Shown one piece after another: positions 27,059-35,977 of a stretch of 64,000 nt of DNA. The notes under the pieces are model-generated. The model did no database searches. It was not told the DNA's origin and saw nothing but the letters and a program-made list of their open reading frames with translations. Made by a program: the position numbers and the translations under genes. Position 1 is the first letter of the stretch, and every line of letters begins with the position of its first letter. Source of the DNA: Kurthia sibirica (GTDB lineage Bacteria > Bacillota > Bacilli > Bacillales_A > Planococcaceae); NCBI RefSeq assembly GCF_003143975.1, contig NZ_QFVR01000009.1:1-64000 (forward strand). The letters run 5' to 3'.

Positions 27059-29176
27059 GTGAAAAAAGTATTTAAACGAAAAGTACTATACATAGTAAGT
27101 ATAATTTTATTGATTTTCAGTTCTTTTGCCATTTCATTCGCAAATAGTAAGGAAGCTATACCGAAGAACCCACTACTTGAGGAGTCAAGTGAGTTACCGA
27201 AGGAACTTATACTTACAGGAGTGGATGGAAAAGAGTCGATTCAAGCACATAAAGGACCGACAAATTCCGAGGATCCAGAGCTTCAAAGAGAGACAACAAC
27301 TTTAAATAACGAAGAAAAAGAAAGTGACTCCTCTGATAGAGAGGTGTCGAAGGAAGTCGTAAAAGAAAAAAAAGAGAAACAACAGCCATTTGAAAATAAT
27401 CAACAAGAAAGCAATACAGACAGTGAAAAAGTAAATTCAAATGATATTTCAAGTAATAATAGCAAGGGGAAAACGGCAGAAATACCAAAGGAAGTCAATC
27501 ATTCTAAGAAAGAAGGTAATGATTCAAATGTAAATCGTGAACAATCCACTCCACAGGAAAAAGAAGATGAAAAGCCTACGAGTGATGACATAGAAATCGT
27601 TCAAGGAGAGAAAGAAGAAAATCCATACTTTATCACATCGATTAAAGATGGAGAAATGGTTTCTAAAAAAGAATATACTTTTTCAATTACTCAAAAAAAT
27701 AAGAATAGTCAAGTGAAAAAAACAGCGATTAGCTTGAACGCCAATTTATTAAATGATTTTAGTGGTCAAGTAGAGCTTATTCAAGGGAAAAACACCATTG
27801 AGATAACAATTATTTATGATGATGAAAAGAAAACTATGGTGCAACGCTCCTATGAAGTTTTCTTTATCGAGAATAAATTAGTCATTCAAACGAATTTAAT
27901 CGATGAATATAAAACGTCTGAGAAAGTCATTTATTTTACAGCACAGGCCAGATTCAATGAAGAGAGTATAGAACCTGAAGTTTCATTAGAAGGAACAACT
28001 TTAGTAAAAACTGTAGATGGTCAATACAAAGCAAGTTTAAATGAAGGTAGAAATGAATTTGTTATTGAAGTTGAACGAGCGGGAGAAAAGAAGCAGCAAG
28101 TACTTCATATAATATATGAAGAAAAACAATCGAAAATAGTAATTGAAACAGATTTAAGAAATATGCAAACGACAAATGCGGAAATCACTTTTTACGCAAG
28201 AGCGACTATTGATGACCATGAAATTCCATTAATTGCAAAACTAAATAACAAGCAATTAAAGGAGAAAAATCATTATTTTTCTGATCTATTACAAGAAGGG
28301 AAAAATACGATTACCGTTGAAAGCGAATTTGAAGGAGATCAAAAACGTTTAACTTATACGATTTATTATACAGCGCCAGTCGATGACAATAATTCGAATA
28401 TCGTTCCAGATGATGAAAATGGACCGATCATCCGTACAGATTTGAAAAATAATATTCAAGTAAACGGTACGGTGAAAAATATTGCCATTTGGGCAACTGA
28501 TGCAAATGAACAAAGAATCTTTGCGAGTAACCTCAATGTACTCGTTAATAATAAAAAGGCGACATTAATTTGGGATGACCAAGAAAGAACGAGCTATAAA
28601 TTAAAGCTTCAGCAAGGTAAAAATAATGTTGTCATTAAGGCTTGGGATAAAGAAGGAAGAATAACGACGAAAAGCTTTACAGTGTACGCTAAAAATATTG
28701 ATTCCGGTGATGTAATTGGTCACGCCACGATTAGTATTGATGGTTCAACTGTAGGCTTGGGTTCTATAGTCCCGCCAACGACTGTCGAATTATATGAAGG
28801 AAAAAATGGTGCATATATTTTAGATGCGTTCTTAAAAGCAAATGGCTTCACATATTCGAGTACGGGTACATTGGACAGCTCCTTTTATCTAGCTGTATTA
28901 AAAAAACAAGGCTTAACAAATGGCATTAAATTACCGAGTGATATTTTGAAAGATTTAGAAAAAAATGAAGTCGATTATGATGTAGAAAATTACGTCGAAG
29001 GGGAATTAGGCGAATTTGATTTCACACCTATATCAGGTTGGCTCTACTCTATAAATGGGGATTTCCCTAACTATGGATTTTCTGATGCAGTCTTTTTAGA
29101 TGGCGATGTCATTGAAATTCGCTATACCGTTCTTTTAGGTGGCGATTCAGGTTATGGGAATGGAGGCGCAAAATAA
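27059..29176 (+). CDS. Secreted DUF4430 protein with charged linker and Ig-like domains
   Basis: About 705 residues. A basic N-terminus and hydrophobic segment (residues 1-30) act as signal peptide or anchor. Residues about 30-195 are a highly charged, Glu/Lys/Ser/Asn-rich disordered spacer. About 195-550 form four Ig-like sandwiches with recurrent LxxGxNxIxIxxxY patterns (LIQGKNTIEI, LNEGRNEFVI, LQEGKNTITV, LQQGKNNVVI). The C-terminal 150 residues are a DUF4430 domain with GSTVGLGSI, SSFYLAVL, SGWLYSINGDFPNYGFSDA and IEIRYTVLLGGD. The binding domain therefore sits at the far end from the membrane. I prefer the GTG at 27059, 9 bases after GGAGG, over the TTG at 27053. Confidence 0.85.
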   Translation: MKKVFKRKVLYIVSIILLIFSSFAISFANSKEAIPKNPLLEESSELPKELILTGVDGKESIQAHKGPTNSEDPELQRETTTLNNEEKESDSSDREVSKEVVKEKKEKQQPFENNQQESNTDSEKVNSNDISSNNSKGKTAEIPKEVNHSKKEGNDSNVNREQSTPQEKEDEKPTSDDIEIVQGEKEENPYFITSIKDGEMVSKKEYTFSITQKNKNSQVKKTAISLNANLLNDFSGQVELIQGKNTIEITIIYDDEKKTMVQRSYEVFFIENKLVIQTNLIDEYKTSEKVIYFTAQARFNEESIEPEVSLEGTTLVKTVDGQYKASLNEGRNEFVIEVERAGEKKQQVLHIIYEEKQSKIVIETDLRNMQTTNAEITFYARATIDDHEIPLIAKLNNKQLKEKNHYFSDLLQEGKNTITVESEFEGDQKRLTYTIYYTAPVDDNNSNIVPDDENGPIIRTDLKNNIQVNGTVKNIAIWATDANEQRIFASNLNVLVNNKKATLIWDDQERTSYKLKLQQGKNNVVIKAWDKEGRITTKSFTVYAKNIDSGDVIGHATISIDGSTVGLGSIVPPTTVELYEGKNGAYILDAFLKANGFTYSSTGTLDSSFYLAVLKKQGLTNGIKLPSDILKDLEKNEVDYDVENYVEGELGEFDFTPISGWLYSINGDFPNYGFSDAVFLDGDVIEIRYTVLLGGDSGYGNGGAK

Positions 29177-29177
29177 C

Positions 29178-30974
29178 ATGAAATGGTTCAAACAACTTCT
29201 TCTCTTTAGTTTATTTATTCTTCTTCTGTTCGGTTTTACGAATAAAGTTTCTGCAATGAATGAAACGGAGACGAAAGAGAAGATTGAAGGCATCATCAAT
29301 TGGAAAAAAGCTACGTTAAACATTAGTTCAAAAGATAGTTTGTTAAACTATGAACTTTTGAAAGAGACTGGGAATACTTCAGTCGATTGGTATGTTTTTG
29401 CCATGGCAAGAGCCGGTTATAACGATCAGTATGCAATTTATAAATCGATGCTAAATGAAGTAGTTTCAAAAAGATATATGCGAAGTGAAAAGTTAAGTGA
29501 ATCGAAAGCAACAGAGTGGCATCGTATCACTTTAGCTTATTTAGCAGTTGGAGGCGATCCGACGAATGTAAATAATGAAGAAATCAATCTAATAGCAGAC
29601 GGTGTATATAATAGAGGCAAAATGAAGGCCTTAAATTCACAAGGTATCAATGGTTTAACTTGGGGATTAATTGCGTTGGATTCAATGAAGTATAAAGTTC
29701 CGAAAATGGCATTTGAAAATCGTCAACAAATCATTCAAAAGATTATCGATGCACAACAGCAAGATGGAGGCTTCTCTTTATTAAAAGGGGAATCGAATAT
29801 TGATTTAACAGCTATGACGATTCAAGCATTGGCACCTTATTACAATAGTGAAGAAGAATTTTCCGGGGAAAAGGTTCGAACGGTCATTGATCGAGCACTT
29901 GAATTTATTAGAAAGAATCAAACAGATTCAGGTGCCTTTGCACAGGATGGATTAGAAAATTTAGAAACAACAGCTCAAGTAGTTGTCGCATTAACATCGT
30001 TACATATCGATCCACAAAAGGATGAACGCTATATAAAAAATGGTTTTTCATCCATTGATGGAATGATGCAGTTTTTCCAACCTGATGGAGGCTTCATTCA
30101 TTCGAAAATATACGATGAAACGAATCCAACATCCTTACCTGATGAATCGAATACTATGGCAACAGAACAGGCACTATATGCTTTCGTCGCATTATTAAGA
30201 CAGCAAACAAATACACGGAATTTATATGACTTTAGAGAGGAGCAGTCAGAAAAAATAAAAGAAAAAATAGCTCAAGTAGAAAAAGCGATAGACAAGAGTG
30301 ATTCTTCAGAAGAGCTAAAAGAGATACTTCAACTATATGAAGAAATTCCAGCTGAGGAGCGCTCTTATGTTGCAAACTATAAGAAATTGATTGAATTGGC
30401 AAAGCAATATAATCAATCATTAGATGACACCAAACTTTCAACCATTCATTCTAACAATCATTCAATGACGATGACACCTGTTCAACTTTTTTCAAATGAT
30501 AGAGTAAAGAATAAAGGATTGACAACAAAGGATTTACAGAGGATTCATCACTTACCGAAAGATGTGTCCACTGCAGATTACGTTGAAGTAATCGCATTAT
30601 TAGACCAAGTAAAGAAAACAAATACGAAAGAAATCGCGATCTTACAAAAAAGAAAGAAAGAGATTGAACAATTACAGCAAAAAGTCAATGACTTGAATAA
30701 TGAAGTCATTGTAGCGTTATATCCATTTACCTCCCTCACGTTAAAAGATGAGGAAAAGGTTCTAGAAATTAATGCGAAATATGAGGAGTTATCAAAATAT
30801 GAACAGCAACAAATCGTCAACCATAGTGATATTGAACAATCAGTCGATCAAATAAAATCTTTAAAACAACAGAAATGGTTGAAGATTATTGCCAGTATTT
30901 TGTTAGTAGCGAGTAGCCTTCTATTTATCTTTAAACGTATAAAAAATAAGAGAAAGCAGATGGAAGAACAATGA
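29178..30974 (+). CDS. Membrane-anchored alpha/alpha-barrel (transcobalamin N-domain-like) protein
   Basis: A 598-residue protein with an N-terminal signal peptide (1-26, ending KVSA) and a prenyltransferase-like alpha/alpha barrel (about 30-375). Its signatures parallel those of the first gene: TEWHRITLAYLAVGGDPTN, GINGLTWGLIALDS, QQQDGGFSLL, LTAMTIQALAPYY, SGAFAQDG and MATEQALYAFVAL. Helical segments follow, and a C-terminal membrane helix (about 565-585, KIIASILLVASSLLFIF) with a basic cytoplasmic tail anchors it. It probably forms the membrane-proximal B12 receptor half and hands cargo to the transporter (inference). The ATG at 29178 lies 1 base after the previous stop, with GGAGG upstream. 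Confidence 0.85.
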   Translation: MKWFKQLLLFSLFILLLFGFTNKVSAMNETETKEKIEGIINWKKATLNISSKDSLLNYELLKETGNTSVDWYVFAMARAGYNDQYAIYKSMLNEVVSKRYMRSEKLSESKATEWHRITLAYLAVGGDPTNVNNEEINLIADGVYNRGKMKALNSQGINGLTWGLIALDSMKYKVPKMAFENRQQIIQKIIDAQQQDGGFSLLKGESNIDLTAMTIQALAPYYNSEEEFSGEKVRTVIDRALEFIRKNQTDSGAFAQDGLENLETTAQVVVALTSLHIDPQKDERYIKNGFSSIDGMMQFFQPDGGFIHSKIYDETNPTSLPDESNTMATEQALYAFVALLRQQTNTRNLYDFREEQSEKIKEKIAQVEKAIDKSDSSEELKEILQLYEEIPAEERSYVANYKKLIELAKQYNQSLDDTKLSTIHSNNHSMTMTPVQLFSNDRVKNKGLTTKDLQRIHHLPKDVSTADYVEVIALLDQVKKTNTKEIAILQKRKKEIEQLQQKVNDLNNEVIVALYPFTSLTLKDEEKVLEINAKYEELSKYEQQQIVNHSDIEQSVDQIKSLKQQKWLKIIASILLVASSLLFIFKRIKNKRKQMEEQ

Positions 30975-31501
30975 AAAAAGACTTTTTGCTCGTCGTATGT
31001 ATCGCATTATTAATTGCCATCTTTTTTTCAGGAACAAAAATTCAATCAGTCGAACAGTATGAAAGTGTCACGAAAGATACAATAACGGAAGAAACCCCTA
31101 TTGTTTATTTATCAATTGACGCGAGAAGTATAAAAAAAAATGAAAAGTTACTAAAGCCTGAACTACTAAAATACATGCCGTCTGATGGTGTCATTCTGAA
31201 AAAAACAGCTTATGTGCTGAGAAAAAATGATACAGCATTTGACCTATTACTACGTGCAACAAGACAGAATAAAATACAAATGGAGTATCAGGGTGCTACT
31301 GATAATTCTTTTAATAGTGTGTACGTTCAAGGCATCAACTATTTATATGAATTTTCTGCAGGTAGTAATAGTGGGTGGATGTATCGAGTGAATGAATCGT
31401 TTCCGAATAAAGGGATAAGCCGTTATAAATTAAAAGAAGGGGATGTTGTGGCGTTACAATATACGACTAATTTAGGAAACGATATAGGAGGGCGGCAATA
31501 A
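30971..31501 (+). CDS. Small membrane-tethered DUF4430 protein
   Basis: A 176-residue protein with an N-terminal hydrophobic segment (residues 5-21) that is a signal or anchor. The rest is nearly a bare DUF4430 domain: DTAFDLLLRATRQNK, NSVYVQGINYLYEF, SNSGWMYRVNESFPNKG and LKEGDVVALQYTTNLG. It overlaps the alpha/alpha-barrel gene by 4 bases and abuts the EcfT gene, so the simplest reading is that this beta-domain pairs with the anchored alpha-domain protein next door to make a two-subunit version of transcobalamin at the membrane. That pairing is inference. Confidence 0.85.
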   Translation: MKKDFLLVVCIALLIAIFFSGTKIQSVEQYESVTKDTITEETPIVYLSIDARSIKKNEKLLKPELLKYMPSDGVILKKTAYVLRKNDTAFDLLLRATRQNKIQMEYQGATDNSFNSVYVQGINYLYEFSAGSNSGWMYRVNESFPNKGISRYKLKEGDVVALQYTTNLGNDIGGRQ

Positions 31502-32365
31502 ATGAAAAATTTTAAAGAACTACATCCAAGCGTACTTATTATTTATTATTTGATTTGTATAATTGTTATTAGCTTATTAAATGAGCCACAACTTGTAAGT
31601 ATCGCCTGCCTAACTATGATTATCTTGCTTCTATCGTATAGTACGCTTCAGCATGTACTCAATGAATTAGTATTTATCGTCAGTCTAACCCTATTAATAG
31701 TCATAGGGTTTCTTTATTTTTATCATAATGGCATCACGCCAATGTTTTATTTAAATGATTTACCTGTAACGGTTGAAGTGTTGAAATATAGTATGTTTAC
31801 AGCGCTTTTGGTTGCCTTTTTCTTGTTATCGATTCAAGTGATGATCCATACGTTGCCATCCAATCGGATTATTTATGTCTTTACAGCATTTATCCCGACA
31901 GTAGGTGTTTTCCTCGCATTATGTATCCGCTTTATCCCAACAATTAAAGAACATTATAAAGAACGCGTAGAAGTACAAAAAATCAATGGTTATTTTGCTA
32001 CGAAAAGTAGATTTGATCGTTATTTTGCCACGCTTCAACTCCTCGCAGATTCTATCTTTTGGGCGCTAGAAAATACCTTTAATAAATGGACCTTAATAAA
32101 AACAAGAGCATTTAATACGAGTAGAAGAACGACTTTTAAACGCTTTTCATTTAATGGAAGTGCCTATAGCCAACTGATACTTCTATTGGCTGCAACAATT
32201 ACACTATTATTTTACTGGGATGAATTAAGATTTTATTATTTTCCAGAAACCAAAATAATCGAACAAAAGAGTCAGCATTTAGTAATCATTCTGGCAATGG
32301 TTTGGCCATTGTTCTTAGAACTGAAAGGACGAATCACATGGTTTTATTACAAATCAAAAATGTAA
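31502..32365 (+). CDS. ECF transporter T component (EcfT-like)
   Basis: A 287-residue membrane protein with about six hydrophobic segments and a long cytoplasmic stretch (about residues 150-220) that carries the Ala/Arg-containing coupling-helix regions (VEVQKINGYFATK, LIKTRAFNTSRRT), as in the T component of energy-coupling-factor vitamin transporters. It starts immediately after the DUF4430 gene stop and overlaps the ATPase gene by 28 bases. With the B12 riboswitch, a cobalamin-type ECF importer is likely. The substrate-binding S component is not encoded next to it. Confidence 0.8.
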   Translation: MKNFKELHPSVLIIYYLICIIVISLLNEPQLVSIACLTMIILLLSYSTLQHVLNELVFIVSLTLLIVIGFLYFYHNGITPMFYLNDLPVTVEVLKYSMFTALLVAFFLLSIQVMIHTLPSNRIIYVFTAFIPTVGVFLALCIRFIPTIKEHYKERVEVQKINGYFATKSRFDRYFATLQLLADSIFWALENTFNKWTLIKTRAFNTSRRTTFKRFSFNGSAYSQLILLLAATITLLFYWDELRFYYFPETKIIEQKSQHLVIILAMVWPLFLELKGRITWFYYKSKM

Positions 32366-33990
32366 GTTTTACATTACCAACGGAAGAGAGAATTTTAAAG
32401 AGGATTGATTTAACGATTGAGGAGGGCGAATTTCATGTGGTTTTTGGACCATCTGGCTCAGGTAAAACGACTTTACTAAAGATGTTCTCACAGCAACTTC
32501 GTCCTTTTGGAAATTTTGAAGGTGAAATAGAGATTAATGGTGTAAATATGATGGATCTAAACGAAGAACAGTTAGTACGTACGATCCGCTTTGTTCATCA
32601 AAATCCAAATGATCAAATTATTTTTGAAGATGTTTTACAAGAGCTTGCTTTTGGTTTAGAGAATTTAGGTATTCCAAGTGATGAAATTCAAAATAGAATG
32701 GCTGAAATGGTTCACTTTTTAAAAATAGAAAGTTGGCTTCATGAGAAAACAGCCTACTTATCGGGTGGACAAAAACAAATTTTAAATTTAGCAAGTGCCT
32801 TAATTATGCGACCGGATATTTTATTATTAGATGAACCAACCGCTCAACTCGATCCTTTAGCAGCTACTGATTTTATCCATCTACTTAAGCGTGTTAATGA
32901 TGAGTTGGGTACGACAATTATTTTGATTGAACATCGTGTACAAGCATTGTTTCCTTTAGCAACAAGTATGACTTTTTTAGAGGGTGGGGAAGTGAGATTT
33001 TCTTGTCCAACAAATAAAATTCTCGAATACTTATCTGGTCATGAAAATATGGTACGTCAAGTACTTCCGCCAGGTTTGTTATTAAGTCATGACCTGGGAC
33101 TAGAAGATGCTCCATTTACGGTAAAAGAAAGTATTCAATTATTGAAAAAGTACCATATAAGTCAATTGCCTTTTATTAAGGATTTACCAAGCACTTATAC
33201 GACAGAAGTACTAAAGTTGAAAAATATTTCTTTTAGATACGATAGAAAAGGACGCGACGTTTTAAAAAATATTCATTTTTCTATCGCAGAAAATGAAATC
33301 ATGACGATTTTCGGAAACAATGGTTCGGGGAAGACAACTTTATTAAAAATAATTACGGGACAGAAGAACCCTTATGCAGGGGAGTTATTCATTGACGGTG
33401 TCAAACAGAAAAAGTTGAAGAGTCTGTATGCCTCACGTAAGTCAATCGGTTATTTACCACAAAACCCCTTAGCATTATTTATTGAAAAAACAGTTTTAAA
33501 GGATTTTGAAAAATATTGCCGTCGATTAGAAATAGATCCTGTGAAAATAGATGAAGTAGTCGCCAAACTAAATATAGAAAACTACCTTCATAAACATCCA
33601 GAGGATTTAAGTGGTGGTGAAATTCAACGAGTTGCTTTAGCTAAACTATTATTGAATAACCCGAAAATCCTCTTACTAGATGAACCGACAAAAGGACTCG
33701 ATTTATTTTCAAAAAACCAAATGGCCGATTTATTACTGCAACTAAAACAACAGTCATGTGCCATTTTAATTGTTACACATGATTTAGAATTTGCCGTAAA
33801 GGTTGCAACGAGTGTGGCGTTATTTTTTGATGGCAAGGTATTGGAAAAACAATCACCAAGAATCTTTTTTTCAAACAATCATTACTATACACCAGCAATT
33901 TCGAGAATCGTTCGACCATTCGATTCGAATATTATTAACTATGAAGAATTACTGCAATCAACTAAAAATTTGATAGGAGAATTTAAATGA
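32338..33990 (+). CDS. ECF transporter ATPase, two ABC domains fused
   Basis: A 550-residue protein with two complete ABC cassettes. The first has Walker A GPSGSGKTT (about residues 38-46), signature LSGGQKQ and Walker B ILLLDEPT. The second has Walker A GNNGSGKTT (about 326), signature LSGGEIQR and Walker B ILLLDEPT, each followed by a conserved His (LIEHR, VTHD). Thus EcfA1 and EcfA2 are joined in one chain and should form the full ATPase with EcfT. The ATG at 32338 is preceded by AAGGA; a longer frame from 32302 lacks a site. Its stop overlaps the MoxR start (ATGA). Confidence 0.9.
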   Translation: MVLLQIKNVSFTLPTEERILKRIDLTIEEGEFHVVFGPSGSGKTTLLKMFSQQLRPFGNFEGEIEINGVNMMDLNEEQLVRTIRFVHQNPNDQIIFEDVLQELAFGLENLGIPSDEIQNRMAEMVHFLKIESWLHEKTAYLSGGQKQILNLASALIMRPDILLLDEPTAQLDPLAATDFIHLLKRVNDELGTTIILIEHRVQALFPLATSMTFLEGGEVRFSCPTNKILEYLSGHENMVRQVLPPGLLLSHDLGLEDAPFTVKESIQLLKKYHISQLPFIKDLPSTYTTEVLKLKNISFRYDRKGRDVLKNIHFSIAENEIMTIFGNNGSGKTTLLKIITGQKNPYAGELFIDGVKQKKLKSLYASRKSIGYLPQNPLALFIEKTVLKDFEKYCRRLEIDPVKIDEVVAKLNIENYLHKHPEDLSGGEIQRVALAKLLLNNPKILLLDEPTKGLDLFSKNQMADLLLQLKQQSCAILIVTHDLEFAVKVATSVALFFDGKVLEKQSPRIFFSNNHYYTPAISRIVRPFDSNIINYEELLQSTKNLIGEFK

Positions 33991-34916
33991 ATAATCAAGT
34001 AGTAGAAGTAGTCAATGAAGTAAATAAAGTGATTTCAGGTAAGCAGAATATCGTCGAAAAAGTTCTTATGGCTATTTTAGCAGAGGGTCATATTTTACTA
34101 GAAGATGTCCCAGGCGTTGGTAAAACAACATTGGCATTAGCCTTTAGTAAAGTATTTGGTTTAGACTTCAGTCGTATTCAGTTTACGCCAGATGTGACGG
34201 CTTCGGATGTTGTTGGCTTTACTTATTATGATCGTGAACGTCAAACCTTCAGCTATCAAAAAGGAGCAGTCATGAGCCACTTCATTTTAGGGGATGAAAT
34301 TAATCGTACATCAAGTCGTACACAGTCAGCCTTATTAGAAGTAATGGAAGAAGGGGCTGTTACAGTGGATGGAGAGCGTCATGAAATGCCTAAACCATTT
34401 ATTGTTATGGCAACTCAAAATCCCATTGGTTCAGCTGGCACGCAGGCATTGCCTTTAGCGCAATTAGATCGTTTTATGTTGCAATTATCAATTGGTTATC
34501 CTGATTTTGAAAGCCAGGTTGAGTTATTAAGAAACAGACAGAAAAAACAGCCTTTAGATGAGATTCGAGCGGTTCTATCAGCCCATGAACTCATTGAACT
34601 ACAAAATAGAGTAGGTGATGTTTTAATGACAGAGGAGCTTTTAGCCTATGTCACAAGATTGACAGTAGACACGAGAAATAATACCAATATTTTATATGGT
34701 GTAAGTCCTCGAGGAGCTTTAGCTATCTGTAAAGCGGCAAAAGCTTGGGCATTTATTAAAGGAAGAAGTTATGTTATTCCTGAAGATATTATGGCTGTAT
34801 TTGTTGATCTTTGTCAGCATCGTGTTATTTTGCAACCGCAAACGACATTAACTGCATGCGACGTATTAAAAGACGTATTATTGAACACAAAAACACCGGA
34901 TTATGTGGCTAGATAA
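33987..34916 (+). CDS. MoxR family AAA+ ATPase
   Basis: A 309-residue AAA+ ATPase. Walker A is DVPGVGKTTLA (about residues 39-49), Walker B is FILGDEINRT (about 95-104), with sensor and lid segments (MATQNPIG, LDRFMLQL, GVSPRGALA) intact. MoxR proteins work with a DUF58 and often a transglutaminase or VWA partner to mature or remodel protein complexes; here both follow directly. The 4-base overlap with the ECF ATPase gene ties it to the transporter operon. A role as assembly factor for the surface B12 machinery is inference. Confidence 0.9.
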   Translation: MNNQVVEVVNEVNKVISGKQNIVEKVLMAILAEGHILLEDVPGVGKTTLALAFSKVFGLDFSRIQFTPDVTASDVVGFTYYDRERQTFSYQKGAVMSHFILGDEINRTSSRTQSALLEVMEEGAVTVDGERHEMPKPFIVMATQNPIGSAGTQALPLAQLDRFMLQLSIGYPDFESQVELLRNRQKKQPLDEIRAVLSAHELIELQNRVGDVLMTEELLAYVTRLTVDTRNNTNILYGVSPRGALAICKAAKAWAFIKGRSYVIPEDIMAVFVDLCQHRVILQPQTTLTACDVLKDVLLNTKTPDYVAR

Positions 34917-34927
34917 GGGGTAATTGG

Positions 34928-35977
34928 ATGAAAAAAATAAGGATTCTCTTACTATTATTAATTGCGACCGTATTCGTTAGTAATTCAATCTTCTTTTGGT
35001 TAATTTTTATTTGGCTATTCTTTGCTTTTACAAATTATTTAAAACTTAAATCAATTAAAAAAAGATTAAGCTTTCATTTAGATCTTAATAGAACAGAAGT
35101 TGAGAGAGGAAATCCTTTTAAAATTGAAGTGAAATTACATAATGATTCTCTTTTTCCAATTAGTAATGGGCAAATGCAATTAACTGTTTTTAATGAGCAT
35201 TCGAAATCAGAAGTTTTGATCAATTGGCCAATTGAAATAGCAGCGAAAAGTGAAAAAGTTATTCAATTTCCTCATGTATTTGAAGAAATCGGCGCTTGTA
35301 CGATTACATTGGAGCAGTTTGAAGAAATCGGCTTTTTTCAAAAAAAATATGCGATTAATGATGAACAAATCGTCTTTGTTTTACCTAAAACATATGAAAT
35401 AGCAGATGTTTTCCAACAACAACTGTTGAATCATACAAGCGAAACGACTGAGAAATATCAAGTTTCTATTAAAAATAAGGAAGAACGCTTTGGTATTCGT
35501 CCCTATGTTAAAGGTGATCGAATCAATCAAATCCACTGGAAATTATCTTCTAAAGTTGATGAACTTGTCATAGTAGAAAGTCATGAACAAATTCAATCGG
35601 ATGTTGTTGCCTATTTGAAAATGGAAGAAGCAACGCCAATGCAACAAACCTTACTAATAGAAGTCTATTTATCTGTATTGCTAGTATTACAGCAAAAAGG
35701 GATACGAAGTCATTTTTGGATGAATGATCAGAATCATTTCATTGAACATATGACGATTAAGCAGATAACGTATGACATTTTACAAGGAGCTACATTAGGG
35801 GTTCCTAATGAAGTACCAAAAAATGCGATCATTATTAGCAATGATCAACAATTAAATCAGTTATATAGCCAAGCGCATCACATTGTCTTACAAGAGAGAC
35901 GAGTACATGCCTGGGCGATTACAGAAAGTCATCTGGAAGAAGATTTAAAAGTATTAGGGAAAGAGGTGCGTTATTAA
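34928..35977 (+). CDS. DUF58 domain membrane protein
   Basis: A 349-residue protein with two N-terminal membrane helices (about residues 4-38), a beta-rich middle part, and the DUF58 hallmark GIRPYVKGDRINQIHWKLSS (about 197-216). DUF58 proteins are usual partners of MoxR ATPases and contain a vWA-like fold, but their activity is unknown. It starts 11 bases after the moxR stop, with AAGGGG upstream, and overlaps the next gene by one base. Confidence 0.9.
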   Translation: MKKIRILLLLLIATVFVSNSIFFWLIFIWLFFAFTNYLKLKSIKKRLSFHLDLNRTEVERGNPFKIEVKLHNDSLFPISNGQMQLTVFNEHSKSEVLINWPIEIAAKSEKVIQFPHVFEEIGACTITLEQFEEIGFFQKKYAINDEQIVFVLPKTYEIADVFQQQLLNHTSETTEKYQVSIKNKEERFGIRPYVKGDRINQIHWKLSSKVDELVIVESHEQIQSDVVAYLKMEEATPMQQTLLIEVYLSVLLVLQQKGIRSHFWMNDQNHFIEHMTIKQITYDILQGATLGVPNEVPKNAIIISNDQQLNQLYSQAHHIVLQERRVHAWAITESHLEEDLKVLGKEVRY

